Below the pieces are notes generated by a model. It did not search any database and was not told the origin of the DNA. It saw nothing but the letters and a program-made list of their open reading frames with translations. From Ephydatia muelleri (taxonomy: Eukaryota > Porifera > Demospongiae > Spongillida > Spongillidae), in the NCBI GenBank assembly GCA_013339895.1, contig JABACO010000003.1, positions 6,810,261-6,874,260 on the forward strand: a stretch of 64,000 nt of DNA, written 5' to 3'. The position numbers were made by a program, and so were the translations under genes. Positions 36,282 to 46,352 of this stretch are shown here, in pieces (within the stretch, counting starts at the first letter, position 1; every line of letters starts with the position of its first letter).

Positions 36282-37350
36282 TGAAAACGCATTCATATGA
36301 GTGTGGCTCCTATAATTACCTCGACCGAGTCGCGTACTCACAGGTAAGTTATTGGATCCCTATAATCATTGTAAACTTCTGATACCTACATTTGTGACTA
36401 TTTCTAGCGGGTGTAGCTGTAGGCCTATTTGAGCAATTAATTTTGATATCATTATCTGCGCATGCTCGGTTTTAAGTTTTGCACGTGTTGGTCATTAGTG
36501 GAGGTGACGACGCACGATCGAGCAAAGGAAACAAAAATAGGCAACTTGGTTTAGTTCCCAACGAAATAGGAGGAAAGGATAATTGGACTACTGGGCTATC
36601 TGTGGAGACAGTACTAATGGAGCCGTTCCCAACCTCAGAGAAATTGGATTGTTGATTTTTATCACTATATAGCTGACGAATCAGTGAGGTGCAACTGTGC
36701 AAGATAAAGAGTTTCGGACAACGCGGGTGACAGGCGGAGGTTATAAAGGCATACCAAACGGACTTAAGCAGTCTAGGCTGGTAAGTTGTGCGTGTTTACA
36801 CTGTACACTATACGGTGTTGCTTATGTCAAACCAGGACAAGTTTGTGATTCAGTAGATGCAGTTAGGCGGCGTTTCAAGTTGTCACAAAGGTTTACATGC
36901 TTACGTCATGTTTGTTCTCTTCAGCACAGTGCCGACCAATAGAACGCCATTACGCGAAGAGCATAGTACCAATAACTTCAGGGTCAGGATATATTTAAGC
37001 GAGTACATCGAGACTGAAATGGTGGAAGTGACCAACCCCGGCAAAAGAAGAAACGCAGGTACAGAGTAGGCATGCTATGACTTTCCTTTCTGACCACAGC
37101 TCTTGAGCCGACGCCAGGGTGTACTACGGCCAAATGAAAACGTTTCGCTGCATGGCCAACCAAGGGGATGACGACGATAGCATTGTAAAGCATAAGCTAG
37201 CTACCACCGCGGTCAGAGAGTAAGTAAATGCTGAGTTCTTTGTGCATAACCTCTGTAATATTTTAGCGTGTGCTTGTAAGGAAACCGTCGACAAGTGCCG
37301 CGAGAGTAGTAGAGGCTCGTGCTCGCCTTCCAAGAGGCCTCTGCTAGGCG
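36282..37350 (+). other. Possible unassigned coding exons
   Basis: Several pieces look exon-like but match no family I know. ATG at 36282 runs as MKTHSYECGSYNYLDRVA to a strong donor CAG|GTAAGT at 36343. An open stretch at about 36473-36660 reads VISGGDDARSSKG and GLVPNEIGGKDNWTTG before a stop. At about 37019 MVEVTNPGKRRNA ends at a donor, and an acceptor at about 37100 would join it in frame to ADARVYYGQMKTF and a DDDD stretch ending at GTAAGT near 37220. These could belong to one or two small genes divergent from B. No function is proposed. Confidence 0.25.
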
Positions 37351-38559
37351 GAGAGTGCCCTTCTAACTACATCAGCAGAATGTGATGGAGACTTTGATCG
37401 CCAGCTTGGAACTATATATACCTGTTTATTTTTTGACCAAGTTGTATTTCAGCTGTAATTTGATTAAAGTTTACCGTTAAATTCTGAATTATTGCTGGCG
37501 TGGTTCAGGGTTTAAGCACTAGCCTTCAAGTATGCAGAACAGAAAATGGATTTGAAACGATTCGAATACATGACGTGTACAGAGTCTGCACGCGTTCATC
37601 TGAAGTATGCAGACAGGTGATGACGAATATACTGAATCCATATGCAGACCGCGATATCATACGTATAAGCGAAGTGTTCGTTCTGAGACGTATACATGGC
37701 GCCGCATTCGTGACGTATGAAAAACTGCCCACGTGTCGAGTGCAGACGAGTATCGATTAGTATGGGTGCAATATACAAGGCTGCATACGGTACACTGTCG
37801 CGCCGTGGTGGTTTTCTTAAATTAAGATTAACTCCTTTACTTCAGCTTGCTATGATATTATTGTTTCGTCTAAACCTTTGTCATTTATCCTATATTGTAG
37901 GCCTACCTTTCAGATAGATTATCAACTTTTAACCAATTTCATCCAACATCCGATTTCACCAGAACCGTAAATAGCATTATTGATAAAGGAAAACAATTAG
38001 GATTTAAATATATTCTAGCTACAGTCGTTGTGTGGATTTTGCAATTTCTTTCAGACCTTTTGAGTCTAACATCCGTTTAATTGCATAACATTTTGTGGTT
38101 AAATAACATTGAATCAACATGTATTCACAAAGGCAGAAGCAACAAACGTACCGAAAGAGCAGAAAGGGCATCATGATGATATATCCTCTGTTTCAGTAAC
38201 GCTGCTGCTTTAGAAAGTGAATCATACGTACGAAAATAATTAAATGAAAACGCTGATATTTATACTAGAAACCTGCCCACCCTACCGTATATAATGGGTG
38301 TATCTGAATGAGCGCAACGTTTCTGAAGGTTATTACGCCGTATTATAATTTTAGTTTATTGATCGATCTGATTAATCGACGTACGATACGCTAAGATGAA
38401 GCTATACACTTTTCTGCAGATTTGCTAGATAACTAGAATTGCAATTTGGCCATGCTAACCTAATTAAAACACGTTCATCAAGACAATTCAGTACTGTAAG
38501 GTATATATTGAAACGGGGACACACGCATCGTACAAGTCTGACCCTTGCCCTCTCCTGTA
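37351..38559. other. Intergenic, nothing recognised
   Basis: A plus-strand open frame at 37500-37760 has no recognisable domain. The rest is AT-rich unique-looking DNA. Confidence 0.35.
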
Positions 38560-39656
38560 TTCCCACGGACACCACGTACGTCACTCCGCGGACATGTTGA
38601 TGAGATCCGAGACCTTAGCCTGTCACAAATAGTGCTTGTGGCGGCATTAATACTTCATCAATTGATGTGATTTTATTTTGAAGTACGGATTGTAGTCGCG
38701 GTTGCTATTATATAACCGGCTGTCCAATTACGTAATAGGGTGTCCAGATACTCAAGCATATTTCTGAGGCCAATCCAACGGGTTGTCCGATTGTGTTTAT
38801 TTTGCATAACTGGATAACTGTATTTAGCCCCATCAGGGGGATAAAAGCATTACTCTAATATCGTATTCTATCCTGTGGCACATATTGACGATTATAATTA
38901 TTATTAATGCTTCATGCACGTATATGTGGACGTGAATAACTTAGCAATACAATTCTGAAAGTAATCAGACTTCAATCATATCTGTACATGCCGTTGTGTA
39001 ATCAGCTGTTCAATACAGTATACATCAATTCCAGTCATCCCTGTTATATCCTAGTGGCACGTTGACGTAGATCATGTATTATAAACTTGATGTTTCTGGC
39101 AGCAACTAAAGCTATAAAGGAAAGAGCCAATAGATCACATTATAATATCCTTCCTGTATTTGAGCGGCATCAAATACAACAGCACATTTATTGCCCATCA
39201 TGCACATATTCAGTAGTGATCGGAAGTTTCGCTAGAAACTTCCATATAGGATTTGACCCCGACTATGAATCTCATTAAAAATACGTGACCCGTCTCCAAC
39301 AAGACTCCCGACGATCGGACCGTTACGCTTGTTATAGCAATCGAACTAGAAGTAAAAAATGAGCAGTTTCGTTTTTGTCTTATGTCGCAGAACCGCGTGG
39401 TTGTAGAGAACAAGAGGGTACTGCCCGTTTTCGTACCCAGTCTCGGAACAAGGGGCGGGTCGTCTTCTTCTCCTTCTTGGCAACGCATAACTCGGGACAG
39501 GAACACTTTTAAGCGATCAAAATTTCACCACTAGCTTCAGAATCGGATGGAAGACTCGCTTTTATATAAATAATCGATGTTATACTCTGATACACAATCG
39601 ACTATCAGCCTATGTCTTGTATAATTAGACATTGGGTGTGAAAAAAAAATTAAGAA

Positions 39657-39942
39657 AACAAGTAAATAAAAACATTCTCTACGAGAAAGTTGGTGGGATA
39701 TAGGATTTGAAGGCAATTGGTGGTGTAAAAAGCAAGGAAACAAGGTCTTATCAGAAGGGAAAATGTAATAGTCCTATATGTTTAGCACACAAACAACATA
39801 CGCCCTAGAAATGTGCTAAATATAGGACTATTACATTTTCCCTTCTGATAAGACCTTGTTTCCTTGCTTTTTACACCACCAATTGCCTTCAAATCCTATA
39901 TCCCACCAACTTTCTCGTAGAGAATGTTTTTATTTACTTGTT
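39657..39942. mobile_element. Large near-perfect hairpin (fold-back MITE candidate)
   Basis: The left arm at 39657-39789 (133 nt) and the right arm at 39812-39942 (131 nt) are reverse complements except for a 2-nt gap, around a 22-nt loop. The arms begin AACAAGTAAATAAAAACATT and end near TTTAGCACA. The hairpin is absent from the matching place in copy 1 (about 19165), so it was probably inserted after the duplication. AATTAGACA occurs outside both arms but not immediately adjacent on the left. Confidence 0.85.
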
Positions 39943-40417
39943 AAATTAGACACAAAGCACCACCTCTTCTCATAAACAGATCCATCAAGAATACCAGGGG
40001 TGGTGAGCAGCAAAGCAAGATTTGCTCTGTTTACACGGGCGAAGTTTTAGTTTATATAAGGCAGTTACATGCATTGGTTTATGAGTCAAAGATGCCTATT
40101 GTTCTCAACTGCTGGCACACAATTGGGATTTCTGATTGAATATTTTATCTTGCTCTTTATAGATTATTTATTAAAACCAATAAAGTTAGTTTTCAATGCA
40201 ACAAGAAAAGTATACATGTACATACATTAGAAAGTAGACTTAAGTATACGTGCATGTGAAGGTCAAAGAGAAAGCATGTGTAAAAGACCATGTGGATGGA
40301 TGATCGAAGATCATCATGCCTTGTATATGTCCACACTATTCAAAGCAGTGTCATACATGTATGAGCTGAATCACACACCACAGTCTATGCTAGATTGCTA
40401 GATAGGTAATGTCGCAC

Positions 40418-40476
40418 ACACCCACACACACACATACACACACATATACACACACACACATACACACACACACACA
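40418..40476. repeat. AC-rich microsatellite
   Basis: A compound (AC)n/(ACAT)n run. Confidence 0.92.
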
Positions 40477-40924
40477 AGCAAACTAATACATACATATGCA
40501 CACACCTTACAATCACTTGTCTAATATATTATAGCCCCAGGGATGTGCCAGTTGGAACACCACACAGCTGAGTGCCTATTAGTGTTGATAAAGTGCAGCA
40601 GCTCCTCTTTGAGCATGATGCATCGAAAAGATGAGCCAATGTAGAACACAGCTGTGGGAACGATGACTAGGGACCTTCAAAAGCAAGAAAATAATGGACA
40701 TGAAACAATGCTCAATTGAGTTGGCCCACACTGGATTTAAATCAGATGGAACAACACATGAATGGCCACTATAAGGATACCCAGTGACTATACAATGACT
40801 GACTGCTGCCACAGCAACTGATGATGTAGCAGGCTATGAAGCACTCTACAGCCCAACAGCGGGAGCTTGGTATCTCCATGGGGCCCATTCATCTCCCCCC
40901 CACAAACACACTGTACATACAGAC

Positions 40925-40984
40925 AACCAGAACTCAAAGCTGACCTATCTGTTGCAGAACTGCATAGGAGGGAACAGCAAGACG
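40925..40984 (+). pseudogene. Coiled-coil-like exon fragment (copy b, plus strand)
   Basis: Reads ELKADLSVAELHRREQQD, ending at a GTGAGT donor. The same exon appears on the minus strand at 43290-43350 and 20378-20442, and a truncated piece at about 42890-42920. Confidence 0.55.
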
Positions 40985-41118
40985 TGAGTGCAGTCCACAA
41001 ACCACAATACTCAGGCCACACCCAATCACCTCCAATATCCCTTCCTCTCCAATTGTCCTCATGTACATGTATGCATCTACAGGTCTACCATATATGGTAA
41101 TGATGGTATGTTTTCCTG

Positions 41119-41215
41119 ATGTTTGTCAACACATCCCCAACTTGTTTTGTGCAGGAAACCTTGTGTTCACTCCGATTTGCCACACAGGTTTGTCAGCATG
41201 CAAAGAATGGTGTGC
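41119..41215 (+). pseudogene. Kinesin motor C-terminal exon fragment (copy c)
   Basis: Plus strand: MFVNTSPTCFVQETLCSLRF followed by ATQVCQHAKNG, the same motor segment as at 20160. It lies about 135 bp downstream of a KADLSVAEL exon, the same order as in the minus-strand copy at 20442-20160. The duplicated unit is therefore a two-exon module. Confidence 0.65.
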
Positions 41216-41829
41216 ACTGTGTATGTGCTGCTTGTTGTGTTTGATGCATGTGTGCCAACACAGATATGTGCTGTGGGTATTATGAGCTATATTTGATACA
41301 GTATTATGCTGCCTGTGTGTATTGTGTGTATGTTGTTGTATATTGCTAGCTACATGACTGTTACTGTATGTGATTTCAATTATGTTTAATGCATATGTTG
41401 GGAGATATGTTGAAAACATCACATACAGAGGAAAAACATACCATCATTGCCATATAATGGACCACAGGTTTAACCACCCATCTGAAGAAAAACAGGAAAC
41501 AGTTACATAGGTAATTAATTGTTAATTTGATATGGTCTCTTACCATATTTCTTCATCACATATAGTATACAGTGAACAAATTCATTCCTAAATATTATAT
41601 CGAAATTTCAATGTGTACACCGTCAAATCACAAGTTTATTAGTCTCCATGCTATTATGAATAGCAAATAATTATTGAGGATAGTTCAATTTGTGCAACAC
41701 ATTATGTTTTCATGCTGTTATGAATGGCACAACATTTGTGCAATGTGGTTGTTTTGGTCACATCAGTGACAGGTTGTCTGTATGTACAGGTACAGATGAG
41801 GAACATAACGACCCCAACCTTGTTGGACA

Positions 41830-41925
41830 AAGCAATGATGATGTTGCCAAGATTACTGAGATGACTCTTATCAATGCTCTTCATCTTCTTTAGTCTGTCT
41901 TGATCTGAACCAGTATTGGTCAAAC
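41830..41925 (-). pseudogene. Kinesin motor switch-II helix exon fragment (copy b)
   Basis: Minus strand: DRLKKMKSIDKSHLSNLGN followed by IIIALSNK, matching kinesin-14 RL.E...IN.SLS.LG.VI.ALSNK. It has one extra residue in the usually strict SLSxLG run. It may be collinear with the motor exons at 44692-45335 as the remains of one gene. Confidence 0.65.
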
Positions 41926-42409
41926 ATAGAGGCTGTCTGAAAAGATAATAGCCATGGTTGAACAGGAGAGGATAAAAACCTTATTATTAATAGCCAATGA
42001 AGAACCGATCATCATTTATAACCATTTATGAAGTACCCACGATGAAAATCCCATGTGGATTGTACTACAAACATGTACATCTAGTGTATATTCTACATTA
42101 CTCACGTGATGTGGATGTGCATAACACATGGATCCCTGCACCCTCACAATCACATCCACTCTCACAAAGCAAAACTAGCCTTCTCAGGACAATCTACACT
42201 CCCACAGACACACCCTCCAAACATGAAATGCAGGTCACCCCACATGACCCCACATGACTCCCTCATCTTCACACATCTTCACACTCCACCTCTCCCACCT
42301 TTCATGCAGGTCAATTATGAGCCAATAGACCACCAGACCGCTTGTTACATGCATTTCCATAGCAACCAGATGCCAAACCCCTCACATTCTCATCCCTTCA
42401 TTCTCCTCC

Positions 42410-42560
42410 CTCCTCCCCACATGAGGAAGGTAAGACTATCCCATCACCACACCTCCACAGTACCTGACTCTCTGAGGTGTCAGCCACAGTGTTGAGGTCA
42501 TCTCACCTCCCGTCTCTGGTTCATACTGTGCCACACCCTCCATACATAAGATGTCACATA
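42410..42560. repeat. Three-copy low-order repeat, copy 3
   Basis: Matches 21225-21375 and 23125-23265, with CTCTGAGGTGTCAGCCACAG and TCTCTGGTTCATACTGTGCC. Confidence 0.65.
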
Positions 42561-42694
42561 CTGTTCACTGTACCTACACATAGAAAGCTAGCACAGAAAG
42601 CATCAATCACCACCACATTTTAGGTTATCTAACATGTGATGTCCAGGTAGCACATACACAACAACACATGCACTCCCACACTATTAATAACTGC

Positions 42695-42850
42695 ACAGTG
42701 ACAAACCTTTGTGGCATATCCCAATGGTATTATTGTGTATGCATCTACTGGTGTACTGTATGCCCATATATGGCAATGATGGTATACGTTTTTTCTTGTT
42801 TATCTAAATAACTTCCAACATGAACCTGGAGTAGGAAACCTTGCGTTTAC
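42695..42850. pseudogene. Further degenerate kinesin-exon copies
   Basis: At 42695-42730 the minus strand retains ATKVCHC from the SLRFA exon. At about 42825-42850 the plus strand keeps a decayed GNLAF-type remnant. These are minor copies of the module at 41119. Confidence 0.4.
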
Positions 42851-43289
42851 GGGATATTGGAGGTGACTGGGTGTGGCCTGAATTGTGGTGTCACATCTTG
42901 CTGTTCCCTTCCTATGCATTGATATCAACTCACCTCCCCATATGACGTCTTTGTGATCTTGGCAACTCCATAGGGTAACTCTGTCACTAGGCAAGTCCTC
43001 CCTCTCCTCACAAAGATGGTGGCACTTCACCCTCACTTTGCCCTCTCAGGCCTTCTTCATTATGTACAAGGGAGGGTCTGGGCACAAGGTAACTGTGGTG
43101 CAGACTAGAAAAGGGAAGGGGGTGGTGTACATCGAATGAAAGGGACAAGCATACTATCATTACCATACAGTGACATGCATTACACAATGTATGCATACAC
43201 AAGAAACCATTGGGAGGGAAGGGGATATTCGAGGTGATTGGGTGTGTTAGGGTGTGGTCTGAGTAGTGTGGTGTGTGGACTGCACTCAC

Positions 43290-43350
43290 GTCTTGCTGTT
43301 CCCTCCTAAGCAGTTCTGCAACAGATAGGTCAGCTTTGAGTTTCTGCATG
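43290..43350 (-). pseudogene. Coiled-coil-like exon fragment (copy c)
   Basis: Minus strand: QKLKADLSVAELLRREQQD with a GTGAGT donor. It is the best-preserved copy of this exon. The alternating hydrophobic and charged pattern suggests coiled coil. Confidence 0.55.
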
Positions 43351-43899
43351 GTATGTATGCTATTGTAGGGGAACAAAGTGGAACAAAATGCTCATGCATA
43401 CTGCATAATATGTACAATCTAATTTGGAAGCACGACATCCATGCGAAGCAATGCTATAGGTACATGTACATAAGAATGATCCATGAAAATAGGACAATTT
43501 GAAGTCTAGTAGACAAGTTGAAAACAAATGGGCCATGATTTTGACCAAACAAAGTAAAAAGGAAAGTGTCACATGACATACTAAAAAGTGCTTTGGCATA
43601 CTAAAAAGTCTCTATGGTATTGTACCAAGTCCCATCACATGCAGCGCAATTTGTACAAAATGAACTGATTCTTCAGAAATCACAATTTGTACATTACCCA
43701 ATGAAGGTTGTGTCAATTATCATGTTTATTGGATTAGCAATAAATAATGGTCCAAACCAAAATGATTGTCAATCTCATGCTACTAAGGAAAGGAACACAT
43801 TTTGTGTACTGGATGTTGTTGTCACAAAAATGAAAAAATGTCTTCACAAACAATGTTTACCCAGTATCATCTCGCTATTCGTATAGCAGTGTGTCATGG

Positions 43900-44520
43900 T
43901 CAAACCCCTCAGGGGGTCAAAGAGGGACCTCAGCTTGAGGAGAGTCCCTCCATGCTCAAGTCCATGGAGGCCATGAGGGTCACTTCAGCTGCAGAAGCTT
44001 GATGTTGACAGCACCATGGGATTGTTCCAACTTCTCCGCAATCTGCTTCCACTTCGCCTCCCTTGCCCCTGTCTTCAGGTTGGCCCCTATGAGGGCCAGG
44101 GCCATGGGATAACCCTGACATCCACCCCAGACCACAGGGAGAGCATCTGCCACGCCTCCTCATTGCTGAATGCTTCCGAGATGGACACTTGTTGACGTAC
44201 GGGTTCTGTACCGCATCAGCTTACGTGTGGTCACCATGGTGCGACACTGGACTGCAAAGTGTTACGCGACTTCCAAAGTCCAGACGTGGTCCAGGATGAA
44301 GAGGGAGCGAGGGTGCTGCTCAGAGATGACCTTCTGTAGGAGGTCACAGACTGCCTTGAGATTGCCTAGATGAGAAAATGACTGCTGGCCCTTTTCATCC
44401 AGTTACATAGTGAGCCCGTTGACTCTGCCCGGGAACATCTACCAGAGCAGGGTGGAGTCTCGGATGGCTGGATGATTTTCCTGAGCCAACCTTCCCTCTT
44501 GCGAGGGTATTGAGGGATTG
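43900..44520 (-). pseudogene. Apaf-1-like NB-ARC (STAND ATPase) fragment
   Basis: The minus strand carries pieces of an NB-ARC domain in the family order but in shifting frames. Walker A GKVGSGKSS lies near 44475-44500. LGNLKAVCDLLQ is followed by EQHPRSLFILDHVW near 44280-44345 (Walker B region, usually LILDDVW). CRTMVTTRK near 44221-44250 is sensor 1. SEAFSNEEAWQMLSLW is followed by GYPMALALIGANL and EAKWKQIAEKL near 44020-44130. Stops and frameshifts make it non-functional as read. In the family this domain oligomerises apoptotic or immune signalling proteins. It abuts kinesin exons on the same strand. Confidence 0.75.
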
Positions 44521-44585
44521 ACGCAGGCACTCAATGTAGACTGATTCTGTCTGGGAGGGTCATGGCCTTGCTTCAAAGTCACTTC

Positions 44586-44612
44586 AACTATCTGTGTGTG
44601 TGTGTGTGCATG
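44586..44612. repeat. TG microsatellite
   Basis: A short TG-rich run between the NB-ARC fragment and the kinesin P-loop exon. Confidence 0.85.
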
Positions 44613-44829
44613 TGTATGTGGATGTGTGTTTGCATGACGTGTGTGTACTGTACACCACCCCTCCCTTCTCCTCCTCCCCCTCACCACTTACCTGCCATCC
44701 CTTGTCCACCAGTTGTAAGGAGCAGGCAAACACTTGCTCCACTGCCCTGGCAATCATACCACGTTGGCTGTCATCTCCATCCTCGTGACCTTCCATAGTG
44801 AATGTCTTCCCTGAACCAGTCTTCAGAGA

Positions 44830-44938
<109 letters not shown>

Positions 44939-45212
44939 AATGCCACTCAGTAGTTAATACTGGTTGGGATTTGTAATGTATAAACACAACACACAACTGC
45001 AATCCATGCTCACAAGAGAGGTGAGACATTTGAAATTATCACCTCCAAAATCAAAATCAAGGGGTCAACAAATTAAATGGCTGGCACATTGGTATGCACT
45101 GTACATGTACATGTGTCTCCTTTATTAAGTCCATTATTCTAGGCTTAGATCTGTGAGGATACACAAGCAACCTCAACCCTCCTCCCCTCACACAGTACCT
45201 GGCCATAGGCAA

Positions 45213-45560
45213 AGCTGCAGTGAAGCCATCCCAGGCACTCTGAAAACACTGAGGATTGTCCTCCAACACTTCCTCTTGTGAACATGGTGGTCCAAAGACC
45301 TTATCAAACTCAAAGTACACTTCCCTTGAATTTCTCTGACAAGAAGGATGGAATGGAATGGCTATTTGTCAGTCATTGTACAGAAGCATCACAATTACAC
45401 AGAGTTGTGACGTGACTTTGCTAAGTACAAAGATGTAGGCAAAGATAGCCTTCCATTTATGTCCTGCTGACACACTATGTATATTTATTATTTGGATATC
45501 ATACCGCACTAATCAAGAAGTGTCCATTGTGAAACATATGGTCCCAGCAGGTAATGCTGT
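45213..45560. repeat. Duplicated block, copy 1 (partner 50905-51195)
   Basis: Carries the [17 protein letters not shown] exon and its 5' intron as far as the GTCCCAGCAGGTAAT landmark. The same 290-350 bp recurs in direct orientation at 50905-51195. Confidence 0.85.
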
Positions 45561-46352
45561 GTTATCCTCACTTGTACTGGGTGGACAGAAGAGAACCAAC
45601 TTCCTGGGCACTCCAGCTTCATACCTCCTTCAGTGGGTGTGTGATGAACTCGTATAACATTTTACCTGTGGAAGCTCAACACATGCAATGTACAGCACTT
45701 ACATGTATAGTATGCCCTTCTCCTGAATCACACTACACCCTCACCTATCTTATCAACACACCCCTCCCTTATTCATTCTCCCACTAGCTAAATTAGTGCA
45801 CACCTCATACACACATACAGTACATGCAACACACATATAATGAATGCACATGTAACCCCCCCTCCCCCGACACACACACACAATTCATCTCACTTTTGAT
45901 TGTGAGCAGTGGCCAACTTAAGAGTTTCGGATTCACAGGAAAGGTCCCTACGTCGCTGTCTATAAGATGACAGCTCCTTTTCCCAGACCTCTTCAAGACT
46001 CTTAACCATGCTATGATTGGATGAGACTGCTCATCCACAACAAATACACCTGTACATACACCTGCACATACACCTGTACATACATTTGCACATACACCAC
46101 AACTGTATTTGTTGCACCTCACATATGTACATATCCAGGCTTTCAGATGTGCATTCATGTGGAGTTATCCCGGGATTATAAATGGAGCCCACCCTCAGCC
46201 GAGCATCATCTTACTTTTGACGCTGCAGTTTCAGTGTCTCCGACTCACGTGAGAGATCATTACATCGCTGTCTGTATGATGTGCTTCTTCTCCAGTGTGG
46301 GGTTGAGGGATTTCCTCTTCTTGCAGTGCAGGCAGCTGAACCTATTCTGTAT

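Larger units (their letters stand above)
38560..43890 (+). repeat. Segmental duplication, copy 2 (partner 18720-21950)
   Basis: Collinear and direct with 18720-21950 (matching landmarks are given there). Copy 2 is longer because it contains the hairpin element at 39657-39942, additional copies of kinesin-exon units, and microsatellites. Confidence 0.75.

Noticed and set aside
39218-39243. GGAAGTTTC/GAAACTTCC small hairpin as a regulatory site
   Set aside because: A nine-base stem is expected by chance in 64 kb and has no supporting context.
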